Positions 24,520 to 34,845 of a stretch of DNA of 64,000 bases are shown in pieces. The stretch lies in contig NZ_QLTA01000009.1 of assembly GCF_003269065.1 (NCBI RefSeq), forward strand, positions 62,001 to 126,000, in the 5' to 3' direction. Origin of the DNA: Paracidovorax anthurii (GTDB taxonomy: Bacteria > Pseudomonadota > Gammaproteobacteria > Burkholderiales > Burkholderiaceae_C). How positions within the stretch are numbered: the first letter of the stretch is position 1; every line of letters starts with the position of its first letter. A program made the position numbers and the translations under genes. Under the pieces are notes generated by a model. That model was not told the DNA's origin and searched no databases. It saw only the letters and a program-made list of their open reading frames with translations.

Positions 24520-26298
24520 ATGGCCCTGACCCTCGACCACCTCAACGCCGCGCCATTGGACGAGGCCGCGCGCCTGCTGGACGGCCTCTACGAGCATTCG
24601 CCCTGGATCGCCGGGGCGGCGCTGCAGGAGCGCCCGTTCCGCACGCTGGCGCAGCTCCGGCAGGCGATGGTGCGCACGCTGGCCCAGGCGCCGCGCGAGG
24701 CGCAGCTCGCGCTCATCCGCGCCCACCCCGAGCTGGCCGGCAAGGCGATGGTGGCGCAATCGCTCACGGCGGAATCCACCGGCGAGCAGTCGCGCGCCGG
24801 GCTCACGCACTGCACGCCCGAGGAGTTCGAGCGGCTGCAGCGGCTCAACGCCGACTACACCGCGCGCTTCGGCTTCCCGTTCATCCTCGCGGTGCGCGGC
24901 CCGCGCGGCACCGGCCTCTCGCGCCAGGAGATCATCGAGACCTTCGCGCGCCGCCTGGACAGCCACCCGGAGGCCGAGCTGGCCGAGGCGCTGCGCAACA
25001 TCCACCGCATCGCGGAGATCCGCCTGAACGACAAGTTCGGCGTGGAGCCCACCCTCGGCAACGGCGTGTGGGACTGGCAGGAAAAGCTCGCGCAGCACAG
25101 CGACCCGGGCTTCGCCGAGAAAGGCCAGCTCACCGTGACCTACCTCACCGACGCGCACCGCGCCTGCGCGCAGCGCATCAGCCACTGGATGCGCGACTGC
25201 GGCTTCGACGAGGTGGAAGTGGACGCCGTGGGCAACGTGGTGGGCCGCTACCACGCCGCCGCGCCGGATACCCGCTGGCTCATGACCGGCAGCCACTACG
25301 ACACCGTGCGCAACGGCGGCAAGTACGACGGGCGGCTGGGCATCTTCGTGCCCATGGCCTGCGTGCGCGAGCTGCACCGCGCCGGGCGGCGCCTGCCCTT
25401 CGGCATCGAGGTGGTGGGCTTCGCCGAAGAAGAAGGCCAGCGCTACAAGGCCACCTTCCTGGGCTCGGGCGCGCTGATCGGCGACTTCGATCCCGCGTGG
25501 CTCGACCAGCGCGACGCCGATGGCGTGACGATGCGCGAGGCCATGCAGCACGCCGGCCTGTGCATCGACGACATCCCCAGGCTGCGGCGCGACCCGGCCG
25601 ACTATCTGGGCTTCGTGGAGGTGCACATCGAGCAGGGCCCGGTGCTGAATGAACAGGGCCTGCCGCTGGGCGTGGTCACCTCGATCAACGGCAGCGCGCG
25701 CTACGTGTGCGAGATGGTCGGCGTGGCCAGCCATGCCGGCACCACGCCCATGGACCGCCGCCGCGACGCGGCCACGGCCGTGGCCGAGCTGGCGCTCTAC
25801 GTGGAGCGCCGCGCCGCGCAGGACGGCGATTCGGTGGGCACCATCGGGCAGCTGCAGGTGCCCGGCGGCTCGATCAACGTCGTGCCCGGCCGCTGCACAT
25901 TCAGCCTGGACCTGCGCGCGCCCACCAACGCGCAGCGCGATGCGCTGGTGGACGACGTGCTGGCCGAGATGGCCGCCATCGCGGACCGGCGCGGGCTGCG
26001 CGCCACGGCCGAGCGCGCCATGCTGGCCGCCGCCGCGCCCAGCCACCCGGACTGGCAGCGGCGCTGGGAACGCGCCGTGGAGGCCTCGGGCCTGCCGGTC
26101 CTGCGCATGCCCAGCGGCGCCGGCCACGACGCCATGAAGCTCCACGAGATCCTGCCCCAGGCCATGCTCTTCGTGCGCGGCCAGAACGGCGGCATCAGCC
26201 ACAACCCGCTGGAGAGCACCACGAGCGACGACATGCAGCTCGCCGTGGAAGCCTTCTCCCACCTCTTGAACCAACTCGCCACCGAGCACGCCCCATGA
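24520..26298 (+). CDS. bifunctional OHCU decarboxylase / allantoate amidohydrolase
   Basis: 592-residue fusion. Residues 1-175 are UraD, which decarboxylates OHCU to S-allantoin, with catalytic His69 in IRAHPELAGK and STGEQSRAGL. From about residue 185 it is an M20-family allantoate amidohydrolase (AllC) with metal ligands in GSHYDTVRNGGKYDGRLG, GFAEEEGQRYK, VEVHIEQGPVL and ISHNPLEST. The enzyme thus serves the steps before and after PuuE. It ends in an ATGA overlap with the next gene. Such fusions exist in Burkholderiales annotations; this one is intact. Confidence 0.93.
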   Translation: MALTLDHLNAAPLDEAARLLDGLYEHSPWIAGAALQERPFRTLAQLRQAMVRTLAQAPREAQLALIRAHPELAGKAMVAQSLTAESTGEQSRAGLTHCTPEEFERLQRLNADYTARFGFPFILAVRGPRGTGLSRQEIIETFARRLDSHPEAELAEALRNIHRIAEIRLNDKFGVEPTLGNGVWDWQEKLAQHSDPGFAEKGQLTVTYLTDAHRACAQRISHWMRDCGFDEVEVDAVGNVVGRYHAAAPDTRWLMTGSHYDTVRNGGKYDGRLGIFVPMACVRELHRAGRRLPFGIEVVGFAEEEGQRYKATFLGSGALIGDFDPAWLDQRDADGVTMREAMQHAGLCIDDIPRLRRDPADYLGFVEVHIEQGPVLNEQGLPLGVVTSINGSARYVCEMVGVASHAGTTPMDRRRDAATAVAELALYVERRAAQDGDSVGTIGQLQVPGGSINVVPGRCTFSLDLRAPTNAQRDALVDDVLAEMAAIADRRGLRATAERAMLAAAAPSHPDWQRRWERAVEASGLPVLRMPSGAGHDAMKLHEILPQAMLFVRGQNGGISHNPLESTTSDDMQLAVEAFSHLLNQLATEHAP

Positions 26299-27521
26299 GC
26301 ACCTACGCCCACATCGACGCCTGGATCGACCAGCATTTCGACGAGGAGGTGCGGTTCCTGCAGGCCCTCGTGCGCGTGCCCACCGACACGCCCCCGGGCA
26401 ACAACGCGCCGCACGCCGAGCGCACCGCCGAGCTGCTGGAAGAATTCGGCTACACGGCAGAAAAGCACCCCGTGCCCGAGAGCGAGGTACGCGCCTGCGG
26501 CATGGAGTCGATCACCAACCTCATCGTGCGCCGGCCCTACGGCGACGGCGGCCGCACCATCGCCCTCAACGCGCACGGCGACGTGGTGCCCCCCGGCGAG
26601 GGCTGGACGCACGACCCCTACGGCGCCACGATCGACGGCGGCCGCATGTACGGCCGCGCCACGGCCGTGAGCAAGAGCGACTTCGCCTCGTTCACCTTCG
26701 CCGTGCGCGCGCTCGAAGCGGTGGCCCGCCCCGCGCGCGGCGCGGTGGAACTGCACTTCACCTACGACGAGGAGTTCGGCGGCGAGCTCGGCCCCGGCTG
26801 GCTGCTGCGCCAGGGCCTCACCCGGCCCGACCTGCTGATCGCCGCCGGCTTCAGCTACGAGGTGGTCACCGCCCACAACGGCTGCCTGCAGATGGAGGTG
26901 ACCGTGCACGGCAAGATGGCCCACGCCGCCGTGCCGCACACGGGCGTGGACGCGCTGCAGGGCGCGGTGCGCATCCTGAACGCGCTCTACGCCCAGAACG
27001 CGCTCTACCAGGGCATCACCTCGCAGGTGGCGGGCATCCGGCACCCGTACCTCAACGTGGGCCGCATCGAAGGCGGCACCAACACCAACGTCGTGCCGGG
27101 CAAGGTGGCCTTCAAGCTCGACCGCCGCATGATCCCCGAGGAGAACCCCGCCGAGGTCGAGGCCGCGATCCGCCGCGTGATCGACGAGGCCGCCGCGGGC
27201 TGCGAGGGCCTTCGCGTGGAGGTGCGCAGGCTGCTGCTGGCCAATGCGATGACGCCGCTCGCGGGCAACCGCCCGCTCGTGGACGCCCTGCAGCACCATG
27301 CCGAAGCGGTGTTCGGCGAGCGCCCACCGGCCGTGGGCACGCCGCTCTATACCGACGTGCGCCTCTACGTGGAGCGCGGCATTCCCGGCGTGATCTACGG
27401 CGCCGGCCCGCGCACCGTGCTCGACTCGCACGCCAAGCGCGCCGACGAGCGCCTCGAACTCGAAGACCTGCGGCGGGCCACCAAAGTGGTCGCGCGGGCG
27501 CTGCACGACCTGCTCACCTGA
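26295..27521 (+). CDS. M20 family metallohydrolase
   Basis: 408-residue zinc peptidase/amidohydrolase of the ArgE/DapE/carboxypeptidase G2 group. Metal-site motifs are LNAHGDVVPPGEGW (HxD), TYDEEFGGELG (Glu-Glu) and DSHAKRADERL (terminal His); the dimerisation lid contains HGKMAHAAVPHTG. It is coupled to the uraD-allC fusion by ATGA, so its substrate is probably a pathway intermediate, perhaps a ureido or N-carbamoyl compound. The exact reaction is not shown. An intrinsic terminator follows. Confidence 0.85.
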   Translation: MSTYAHIDAWIDQHFDEEVRFLQALVRVPTDTPPGNNAPHAERTAELLEEFGYTAEKHPVPESEVRACGMESITNLIVRRPYGDGGRTIALNAHGDVVPPGEGWTHDPYGATIDGGRMYGRATAVSKSDFASFTFAVRALEAVARPARGAVELHFTYDEEFGGELGPGWLLRQGLTRPDLLIAAGFSYEVVTAHNGCLQMEVTVHGKMAHAAVPHTGVDALQGAVRILNALYAQNALYQGITSQVAGIRHPYLNVGRIEGGTNTNVVPGKVAFKLDRRMIPEENPAEVEAAIRRVIDEAAAGCEGLRVEVRRLLLANAMTPLAGNRPLVDALQHHAEAVFGERPPAVGTPLYTDVRLYVERGIPGVIYGAGPRTVLDSHAKRADERLELEDLRRATKVVARALHDLLT

Positions 27522-27534
27522 CGAACGCATTCCA

Positions 27535-27566
27535 AGCCGGGCCTCGACGACCCGGCTTTTTTTTTC
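27535..27566 (+). terminator. intrinsic terminator after the allantoin operon
   Basis: AGCCGGG and CCCGGCT arms with a 9-nt loop, followed by nine T. It ends the transcript of the GntR-puuE-uraD/allC-M20 set. Confidence 0.92.
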
Positions 27567-27629
27567 GTCCGCCCGCGCCACGACCAGGGATAACCCGCAA
27601 GGTATCCGGCCATTTCGTGCCTACATTTT

Positions 27630-27652
27630 TTGTATGCAAGTTTGGCGTACAA
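27630..27652. promoter_or_regulatory. candidate GntR operators before the symporter
   Basis: TTGTATGCAA at 27630-27639, a near-palindrome, and TTGGCGTACAA at 27642-27652, complement TTGTACGCCAA. They match the pair at 22811-22838, 26-48 bp before the symporter start. Confidence 0.55.
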
Positions 27653-27677
27653 GTTTGCTTTCAGAGAGGACTCTCCC

Positions 27678-28955
27678 ATGCAACGTCTCTTCCGCTCCCT
27701 CTTCGGCCGCGTGGTGCTGGCCCTCGTCGCCGGCGTCATCGTGGGGCTGGTCTGGCCCCAGTGGGCCGTGCAGCTCAAGCCCCTGGGCGATGGCTTCATC
27801 AAGCTGATCAAGATGCTGATCCCGCTCATCGTGTTCTGCGTGGTGGTGCACGGCATCGCGGGCACGGGCGATCTCAAGCGGGTGGGCCGCGTGGGCATCA
27901 AGTCGCTGGTGTATTTCGAGGTCGTCACCTCCATCGCCCTGCTCCTGGGCCTGGTGCTGGCCTTCGTGTTCGAGCCGGGCACGGGCATGAACGTGGACCC
28001 GCGCGCGCTCGATGCCTCGGCGCTGGGCGCCTATGCCGACAACGCGAACAAGCTCGCCGGGGGCGGCTTCAGCGACTTCCTGCTCAAGCTCATGCCCGCC
28101 ACCGCCGTCAGCGCGTTCGCCTCGGGCGACGTGCTGCAGGTGCTGCTGTTCTCGATCCTCTTCGGCTGCGCGCTGGCGCTGGTGGGCGAGCGCGGCGCGC
28201 GCGTGGTGGGCCTGATCGACGATTTCTCGGTGGTGCTGTTCCGGGCCATGGGCCTCATCATCCAGCTCGCGCCGCTGGGCGTGCTGGGCGCCATCGCCTT
28301 CACGGTGGGCAAGTACGGCATCGGCTCGCTCAAGCAACTGGGCATGCTGGTGGGGCTGTTCTACGTCGCCGTGGCGCTGTTCGTGGCGGTGGTGCTCGGG
28401 CTCATCATGCGGCTGTCGGGCTTCAGCCTCTTCAAGCTGCTGCGCTATTTGCGCGAGGAACTGGCCGTGGTCTTCGCCACCACGTCGTCGGACAGCGTGC
28501 TGCCCCAGGTGATGGCCAAGCTCAAGCACCTGGGCGTGCGCGACTCCACCGTCGGGCTGGTGATCCCCACGGGCTACTCGTTCAACCTCGACGCCTTCTC
28601 GATCTACATCACGCTGGCGGCCGTGTTCATCGCCCAGGCCACCAACACGCCCATCGGCATGGCCGACCTGCTGACGATCCTGGCGATCTCGCTGGTCACC
28701 TCCAAAGGCGCGCACGGCGTGCCCGGCTCGGCCATCGTGGTGCTGGCGGCCACGCTGCACGCCATTCCCGCCATCCCGGCCATCGGCCTCGTGCTGGTGC
28801 TGTCGGTGGACTGGTTCATGGGCATCGCGCGCGCCCTGGGCAACCTGATCGGCAACTGCGTGGCCACCGTGGCGATCGCCGCCTGGGAGGGCGACATCGA
28901 CCGGGAGCGGGCCCGGGCGGTGCTGGACGGCCGCGACGTTCCGCCGGCCGCATAG
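27678..28955 (+). CDS. dicarboxylate/amino acid:cation symporter (DctA/GltP family)
   Basis: 425-residue inner-membrane transporter with about eight helices and two re-entrant loops. Signatures: [17 protein letters not shown] (serine-rich hairpin), [20 protein letters not shown] and [21 protein letters not shown] 27678 follows AGAGAGGA; an upstream in-frame start would overlap the operators. Candidate FCD-GntR sites place it in the allantoin regulon, so it may import a ureide, urate-related acid or C4 acid; DctA proper is only its family resemblance. Confidence 0.9.
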   Translation: MQRLFRSLFGRVVLALVAGVIVGLVWPQWAVQLKPLGDGFIKLIKMLIPLIVFCVVVHGIAGTGDLKRVGRVGIKSLVYFEVVTSIALLLGLVLAFVFEPGTGMNVDPRALDASALGAYADNANKLAGGGFSDFLLKLMPATAVSAFASGDVLQVLLFSILFGCALALVGERGARVVGLIDDFSVVLFRAMGLIIQLAPLGVLGAIAFTVGKYGIGSLKQLGMLVGLFYVAVALFVAVVLGLIMRLSGFSLFKLLRYLREELAVVFATTSSDSVLPQVMAKLKHLGVRDSTVGLVIPTGYSFNLDAFSIYITLAAVFIAQATNTPIGMADLLTILAISLVTSKGAHGVPGSAIVVLAATLHAIPAIPAIGLVLVLSVDWFMGIARALGNLIGNCVATVAIAAWEGDIDRERARAVLDGRDVPPAA

Positions 28956-28982
28956 CAGGTTTGCAACATTTCTCCCTATACG

Positions 28983-29010
28983 TAAACAAAAGAAACAAGC
29001 TTGCGGTGTA
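28983..29010 (+). promoter_or_regulatory. possible FliA (sigma28)-like promoter
   Basis: TAAAC at 28983, then GCGGTGTA at 29003, is close to the TAAA-N15-GCCGATAA pattern of flagellar/chemotaxis genes. It lies 31 bp before the chemoreceptor ATG. Spacing is one base long and the -10 is imperfect. Confidence 0.3.
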
Positions 29011-29040
29011 ATGGCCGGGTCCGTTGCACGAAGGTTCCCG

Positions 29041-30882
29041 ATGATCCAGACCCTGCGCTCCAAAATCCTCGTCATCAGCACCGCCACGGTGGTCTGCGCC
29101 CTGGCGGTGACGGGGGCCGCCACCTACACCATCACCCGCGCCAGCACGTTCCAGACGATCGAACAGGATCTGGACGCCATCACGGCCGGCAACACCATGG
29201 CCATCGACCAGTGGGTGGCCGCCAAGGGCACGGCCGTGAACGCCACCGCGGCCGTGGTGGAACATGGCGACCCGCAGGGCTTCGTGCTCCAGCTCAGCAA
29301 GTCGGGCGGCTTTCCCATCACCAGCGTGGGCTGGGAGGACAAGACCTTCTTCTCCACCACCAAGACCGCGCCGGGCTACGACCCCACGGCCCGCCCCTGG
29401 TACAAGACCGGCGTGCAGGCCGGCAAGCTGGCCGTCACCAAGCCCTACGGCGACTCCACCACCGGCGTGCCCTACGTGGCCTTCGTCGCGCCGATGCTGC
29501 GCGGCGGCAAGCTCGAAGGCGTGGTGAGCGGCGCGGTGCCGCTGGACGGCGTGCGCGAGGTGGTCTCGGCGATCCGCCCCACGCCGAGCAGCCTGGGCTT
29601 CGTGGTCAACAGCGACGGCCAGGTGCTGGCCCACGCCGACGCGAAGCTGGCGCTCAAGCCCGCCACCGACCTCTCGCCCCTGCTCACGCCCGCCGCCATG
29701 GCCTCGCTCGGCAAGGCCTCCAAGCCGCTGGAAGTGGAGCTTGCCGGCTCCGCCAAGCTCCTCAAGGGCCGCCCCGTGCAGGGCACGGACTGGACCCTGG
29801 TGGTGGCGCTGGACAAGGCCGAGGCCACGGCCGGCCTGCGCAGCGTGCTGCAGACGCTGGCCATCGCCATCGTGCTGCTGGCCCTCGCCGCCGCCGGCGT
29901 GGCCGCGCTGCTCACGGCCACCTCGTTCCGCCGCCTCTCGCAGGTGCGCGACGCCATGGACAAGATCGGCTCGGGCGGCGGCGACCTCACGCAGCGCCTG
30001 CCCGTCTCGGGCCGCGACGAGGTGGCGCAGATCGCCTCCTCGTTCAATGCCTTCGTGGACCAGATCGGCACCGTGCTCAAGGACGTGCGCCACGGCGTGG
30101 AGTCGATGAAGACGGCCACCGACGAGATCAAGGCCGGCAACCAGGACCTCTCCAACCGCACCGAAGGTTCGGCCAGCAGCCTGCAGGAGACCTCGGCATC
30201 GCTGTCGCAGCTGACGGTGACCGTCAAGCAGTCCGCCGACGCCGCGGCCCAGGCCACGCGCCTGGCCAACGCGGCCAGTGCCTCGGCGCTCAAGGGCGGC
30301 GAGGTGGTGGCCAGCGCCGTGAGCACCATGGACGACATCTCCAAGGCCTCGTCCAAGATCGGCGAGATCATCGGCGTGATCGACTCTATCGCCTTCCAGA
30401 CCAACATCCTGGCGCTCAATGCCGCCGTGGAGGCCGCCCGTGCGGGCGAGCAGGGTCGGGGCTTCGCGGTGGTGGCCGGCGAGGTGCGCAGCCTCGCGCA
30501 GCGCAGCGCCGAGGCCGCCAAGGAGATCAAGTCCCTGATCGATGCCTCCGGCGCCAGCGTGGTCGCGGGCACCCAGCGCGTGCGCGCGGCCGGCGAGACC
30601 ATGGGCGAGATCGTCGATGGCATCCAGCGCGTGACGCAGATCATCGGCGAGATCAACGGCTCCATGGCCGAGCAGAGCGCCGGCATCGGCCAGATCAACC
30701 AGGCCGTGACCGAGATGGACCGCGCCACGCAGCAGAACGCGGCGCTGGTGGAGGAATCCACCGCCGCCTCTTCCGTGCTCAACGACCAGGCCCACAACCT
30801 CTCGCGCACCGTGGCCGGCTTCACGCTGGACGCACACGGCGCCTCGGACGGCGGCGGCTCCCTGATCGCGCTGCCTCGCTGA
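29041..30882 (+). CDS. methyl-accepting chemotaxis protein
   Basis: 613-residue chemoreceptor. A membrane helix at about 10-30, a periplasmic dCache sensor (about 35-265, with [15 protein letters not shown] and [16 protein letters not shown]), a second helix near 275-297, a HAMP domain and a long cytoplasmic coiled coil with the conserved hairpin tip [20 protein letters not shown]. No CheR/CheB-docking pentapeptide is visible at the C-terminus. It lies just after the symporter gene with its own possible sigma28-like promoter, so it may sense ligands related to the purine/organic-acid genes; that is inference. Confidence 0.93.
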   Translation: MIQTLRSKILVISTATVVCALAVTGAATYTITRASTFQTIEQDLDAITAGNTMAIDQWVAAKGTAVNATAAVVEHGDPQGFVLQLSKSGGFPITSVGWEDKTFFSTTKTAPGYDPTARPWYKTGVQAGKLAVTKPYGDSTTGVPYVAFVAPMLRGGKLEGVVSGAVPLDGVREVVSAIRPTPSSLGFVVNSDGQVLAHADAKLALKPATDLSPLLTPAAMASLGKASKPLEVELAGSAKLLKGRPVQGTDWTLVVALDKAEATAGLRSVLQTLAIAIVLLALAAAGVAALLTATSFRRLSQVRDAMDKIGSGGGDLTQRLPVSGRDEVAQIASSFNAFVDQIGTVLKDVRHGVESMKTATDEIKAGNQDLSNRTEGSASSLQETSASLSQLTVTVKQSADAAAQATRLANAASASALKGGEVVASAVSTMDDISKASSKIGEIIGVIDSIAFQTNILALNAAVEAARAGEQGRGFAVVAGEVRSLAQRSAEAAKEIKSLIDASGASVVAGTQRVRAAGETMGEIVDGIQRVTQIIGEINGSMAEQSAGIGQINQAVTEMDRATQQNAALVEESTAASSVLNDQAHNLSRTVAGFTLDAHGASDGGGSLIALPR

Positions 30883-31212
30883 ACCCGGGGCCGGCGCGCG
30901 CGGCCCCGGAAGGCGCCGCGCCCCGCGCCCGGCCCCACGGCGGGGCGAATCCGGTATCCTGCGCCCCTCGTTCACTGCCGTGGCACTCCACGTTTTTCTT
31001 CCAATGGCGCCCGTCGCCCTCCTTCCGCGGCCCGCCCGGCCCGCCCCCACCGCACCGTCCGCGCCGCCCGCCATCCGGGGCCGGCTCCACGGCCTGCCGC
31101 CACCGTGGCGGAAAGCGGTGCCCCCATGCACACAACGCATGGTGCGCGAGGCCCGGCGGCCAGGGGCTTGCAGTAAGCTCGGCGGGCTTTTCTCCGCACA
31201 CTCGTCCCTCTT
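30883..31212. other. 330-bp intergenic region before maeB
   Basis: Very GC-rich. Short open frames show no conserved domain. I see no clear promoter, hairpin with T-tract or RNA. The last 30 bases before the maeB start are pyrimidine-rich with no strong Shine-Dalgarno. Confidence 0.4.
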
Positions 31213-33510
31213 ATGACCCAGAACCTGTCCGCCGCGGAAGCGGCCCTGCGCGAAGCAGCGCTCGAATACCACCGCAACCCCAGCCGCGGCAAGATCGCGG
31301 TCACGCCGACGAAGCCGCTGTCGAACCAGCGCGACCTCTCGCTGGCCTATTCGCCCGGCGTGGCCTACCCGTGCCTGGACATCCAGGCCGACCCCTCGCT
31401 GGCGGCCGAGTACACCTCGCGCGGCAACCTCGTGGGCGTGATCACCAACGGCACGGCCGTTCTGGGCCTGGGCGACATCGGCCCGCTGGCCGGCAAGCCG
31501 GTGATGGAGGGCAAGGGGTGCCTCTTCAAGAAGTTCGCGGGCGTGGACGTGTTCGACATCGAACTCGCCGAACGCGACCCCGACAAGCTCGTAGAGATCA
31601 TCGCCAGCCTGGAGCCCACGCTGGGCGGCATCAACCTCGAAGACATCAAGGCGCCCGAGTGCTTCTACATCGAGCGCGAGCTGTCCAAGCGCATGAACAT
31701 CCCGGTGTTCCATGACGACCAGCACGGCACGGCCATCATCTCCAGCGCCGCGCTGCTCAACGGCCTGGAGCTGGTGGGCAAGGCCATCGGCGCCGTGAAG
31801 GTGGCCGTCTCCGGCGCCGGCGCCGCCGCCATCGCCTGCCTGGACGTGATGGTGGGCCTGGGCGTGAAGCGCGAGAACATCTTCGTGTGCGACTCCAAGG
31901 GCGTCATCTACGAAGGCCGCGGCCCGCTGGACGAATCCAAGGCCCGCTACGCCCAGAAGACCGAGGCCCGCACCCTGGCCGACGTGGTGAACGGCGCCGA
32001 CGTGTTCCTGGGCTGCTCGGCCGCGGGCACGCTCACGGCCGACATGGTCAAGACCATGGCCGACAAGCCCATCATCCTGGCCCTCGCCAACCCCGAGCCC
32101 GAGATCCGCCCCGAGCTCGCCAAGGCCGTGCGCCCGGACTGCATCATCGCCACGGGCCGCTCCGACTACCCGAACCAGGTCAACAACGTCCTGTGCTTCC
32201 CCTACATCTTCCGCGGCGCGCTCGATTGCGGCGCCACGAAGATCACGCAGGAGATGAAGCTCGCCTGCGTGCGCGAGATCGCCGACCTCGCCAAGGCCGA
32301 GATGAGCGACGAGGTGGCCGCCGCCTACGCGGGCAAGGAACTCTCCTTCGGCCCCGACTACCTGATCCCCACGCCGTTCGACGTGCGCCTGATCCTGCGC
32401 ATCGCGCCCGCCGTGGCCAAGGCCGCCGAGGAATCCGGCGTGGCCACGCGCCCCATCCAGGACTACGCGGCCTACCGCGAAAGCCTCACGCGCTTCGTCT
32501 ACCAGACCAGCATGTTCATGCGGCCGGTGTTCGCCGCCGCCAAGGCCAACCTGCAGCGCGTGGCCTACGCCGAGGGCGAGGACGAACGCGTGCTGCGCGC
32601 CGCGCAGGTGGCGCTGGACGACGGCCTCGCCAAGCCCATCCTGATCGGCCGCCCCGCCGTGATCGAGGCGCGCATCCAGAAGGCCGGCCTGCGCCTGCAG
32701 CCCGGCCGCGACGTGGAGATCGTGAACCCCGAGGACGACCCGCGCTTCCGCCAGTACTGGGAGGCCTACCACCGCCTCATGGGCCGCGACGGCATCACGC
32801 CCGAGACCGCCAAGGCCGCCGTGCGCCGTTCCAACACGCTCATCGGCGCGCTGATGGTGCACCTGGGCGACGCCGACGCGCTGCTGTGCGGCCTCGTGGG
32901 CCGCTTCGACCACCACCTGGAGCACGTGCGCACGGTGATCGGCCTCAAGGACGGCGCCGCCGGCCTCGCCACGGTGAACGCGCTCACGCTGGACCAGCAC
33001 ACGCTCTTCATCGCCGACACCTACATCCACGAGGACCCGAGCGCCGAGCAGCTCGCGCACATCGCGCAGATGGCGGCCGATGAAGTGCAGCGCTTCGGCC
33101 TGCCGCCCAAGGTGGCCTTCCTCTCGCACTCCAACTACGGCTCCTCCACGCGCCCCTCGGCGCGCAAGATGCGCGCGGCGCGCGACCTGTTCGCGCAGGC
33201 CGCGCCCCACATCGAGAGCGACGGCGAGTTGCACGGCGACTCGGCCCTGTCGGAAAAGATCCGCCAGAACGCGCTGCTGGACAGCACGCTCACCGGCTCG
33301 GCCAACGTGCTGATCTGCCCCAACCTCGACGCGGCGAACATCCTGTTCAACGTGCTCAAGACCACAGGCAGCCACGGCACCACCATCGGCCCGATCCTGC
33401 TGGGCGCGGCCGCCTCGGCCCACGTGCTCACGCCGTCGTCCACCGTGCGCCGCGTGGTCAACATGACGGCGCTGGCCGCCGCCAACGCCGCAGCGGCCAA
33501 GACCCGCTGA
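31213..33510 (+). CDS. maeB: NADP-dependent malic enzyme, MaeB type
   Basis: 765-residue enzyme converting malate to pyruvate, CO2 and NADPH. Residues 1-430 are the malic enzyme ([49 protein letters not shown], and the Rossmann loop [14 protein letters not shown]). Residues 430-765 resemble phosphotransacetylase and act as a regulatory, non-catalytic domain in this family. ATG 33-nt spacing clues are weak, but [20 protein letters not shown] is the usual N-terminus. Monocistronic, with a terminator at 33549. Confidence 0.96.
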   Translation: MTQNLSAAEAALREAALEYHRNPSRGKIAVTPTKPLSNQRDLSLAYSPGVAYPCLDIQADPSLAAEYTSRGNLVGVITNGTAVLGLGDIGPLAGKPVMEGKGCLFKKFAGVDVFDIELAERDPDKLVEIIASLEPTLGGINLEDIKAPECFYIERELSKRMNIPVFHDDQHGTAIISSAALLNGLELVGKAIGAVKVAVSGAGAAAIACLDVMVGLGVKRENIFVCDSKGVIYEGRGPLDESKARYAQKTEARTLADVVNGADVFLGCSAAGTLTADMVKTMADKPIILALANPEPEIRPELAKAVRPDCIIATGRSDYPNQVNNVLCFPYIFRGALDCGATKITQEMKLACVREIADLAKAEMSDEVAAAYAGKELSFGPDYLIPTPFDVRLILRIAPAVAKAAEESGVATRPIQDYAAYRESLTRFVYQTSMFMRPVFAAAKANLQRVAYAEGEDERVLRAAQVALDDGLAKPILIGRPAVIEARIQKAGLRLQPGRDVEIVNPEDDPRFRQYWEAYHRLMGRDGITPETAKAAVRRSNTLIGALMVHLGDADALLCGLVGRFDHHLEHVRTVIGLKDGAAGLATVNALTLDQHTLFIADTYIHEDPSAEQLAHIAQMAADEVQRFGLPPKVAFLSHSNYGSSTRPSARKMRAARDLFAQAAPHIESDGELHGDSALSEKIRQNALLDSTLTGSANVLICPNLDAANILFNVLKTTGSHGTTIGPILLGAAASAHVLTPSSTVRRVVNMTALAAANAAAAKTR

Positions 33511-33548
33511 CCTCCGGCGCGCGGCAGGCGCCGCCAGCCTCGCACCGC

Positions 33549-33573
33549 AAGCCCGGCCATGCCGGGCTTTTTT
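33549..33573 (+). terminator. intrinsic terminator after maeB
   Basis: AAGCCCGGC-CAT-GCCGGGCTT hairpin, followed by a T-run. R3 copies start directly after it, as after ggt. Confidence 0.92.
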
Positions 33574-33740
33574 CATCGCCGGGCCGCCCCAAGATGGAAA
33601 ACGCCCCCTTGGGGGGCAGCGACCCCGCGCAGCGAGGGAGCGTGGGGGCCTTTTTCCATCGCCGGGCCGCCCCAAGATGAAAAACATCCCCTTGGGGGAC
33701 AGCGACCCCGCGCAGCGAGGGAGCGTGGGGGCCCTTTTTC
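33573..33740 (+). repeat. R3 repeat, two tandem copies
   Basis: Two units of about 84 bp (33573-33656 and 33657-33740), each with GGGCCGCCCCAAGATG, a CTTGGGGG block and GCGCAGCGAGGGAGCG. The rest of the gap to 33899 holds no recognisable gene. Confidence 0.85.
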
Positions 33741-33899
33741 ATTTCACCATGGCAGTTGGGTTATCAATCACTTAGGCGAGTCCAACATATGACGGTGCGT
33801 TCCGACACCTGACCCGGCTTTCCTTCTGCGGGCCCCCATGAAACCAGACTTTGGATGCCATGCGATTACCTCAGTGCTGGGAAAAGGACCGTGGGCCTG

Positions 33900-34730
33900 T
33901 CAGCGGGTCTGGCTCAGGATGATGCGGTCGAACATGCGGTCGCCCAGCCAGACGCGCATGCGGATCAGCATCTTGGCGAACTTGCCTGCGGCATAGCGCG
34001 TGCGCGGGTGGCTGCTGGACACCGCCTGGGAGACCACATCCGCGATCACGCCCGGGTCACTGCCCGTGCCATGCCCGTACGTGTTCTTGATCGACTGGGC
34101 CACCCTCTGCATCAGCCGGCCATACGGGCCGCTGGCCGAGCGCCTGACGATGGTGTCGCTGGCAGCGTCGCCAAAGCCCGTCTCGATCACGCCGGGCTCG
34201 ACGATCACGACCTGGATGCCGAACCCGGCGACCTCCAGGCGCAAGCAGTCCGACCAGCCTTCCAGCGCATGCTTGGTTGCGTGGTACCAGGCGCCGAGGA
34301 TGCTGTACATCTTGCCGCCCATCGAGGTGATGTTGACGATGTGCCCGGAGCGCTTGGCGCGCATGGCGGGCAGCAGCAATTGCGTGAGCCGCGCGGCGCC
34401 GAAGAGGTTGACCTCGAACTGGTAGCGCGCCTCGTCAATGCCGATCTCTTCGACCGGCCCGTACAGCCCGAAGCCTGCGTTGTTGACCAGCACGTCCACG
34501 CCGCCCGTCTGGGCAAGAATGGTTTCGACGCCGGCCACGATCTCCTCGTCCCTGGAGACATCCATGCGCAGGGGATGGGCACCCAGCCGGGCCAGATCGG
34601 CCATCTTCTCGACGCCGCGTGCGGCCACATAAACCTGGTAGCCGTCCTTGATCAGACGCTGGGCAATCGCTTTGCCCATGCCCGACGATGCGCCGGTGAC
34701 CAAGGCGGTTTTCTTTCCTTTGACGAACAT
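33900..34730 (-). CDS. SDR family oxidoreductase
   Basis: 276-residue classical short-chain dehydrogenase. TGASSGMGKAIAQ is the cofactor loop, VDVLVNNAGFGLYG follows, and the catalytic set is Ser in NITSMGGKMY and YHATKHALEG (Tyr-x3-Lys). PGVIETGFGD is the usual substrate-loop region. ATG 34730 (MFVKGKKTALVTG) gives the standard N-terminus. G+C and codon use are slightly lower than in the core genes. The START-domain gene lies upstream on the same strand, about 115 bp away. Substrate unknown. Confidence 0.88.
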   Translation of the reverse strand: MFVKGKKTALVTGASSGMGKAIAQRLIKDGYQVYVAARGVEKMADLARLGAHPLRMDVSRDEEIVAGVETILAQTGGVDVLVNNAGFGLYGPVEEIGIDEARYQFEVNLFGAARLTQLLLPAMRAKRSGHIVNITSMGGKMYSILGAWYHATKHALEGWSDCLRLEVAGFGIQVVIVEPGVIETGFGDAASDTIVRRSASGPYGRLMQRVAQSIKNTYGHGTGSDPGVIADVVSQAVSSSHPRTRYAAGKFAKMLIRMRVWLGDRMFDRIILSQTR

Positions 34731-34845
34731 GCTGAACCTCGTTTGTTTGGTAGCCCCCAGCTTCTTTGGAAAAGCCGGAGCATTGGCTAGCGCCATGCGC
34801 CAGGTGGCTTGCAATTTGCGCCACTTTCGCAAACCGCTGTGCCGG

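Noticed and set aside
28816-33687. Minus-strand open frame of over 1600 codons
   Set aside because: It is the antisense shadow of the MCP and maeB genes, His/Gly/Ala-rich, a known artefact of high-GC third positions.
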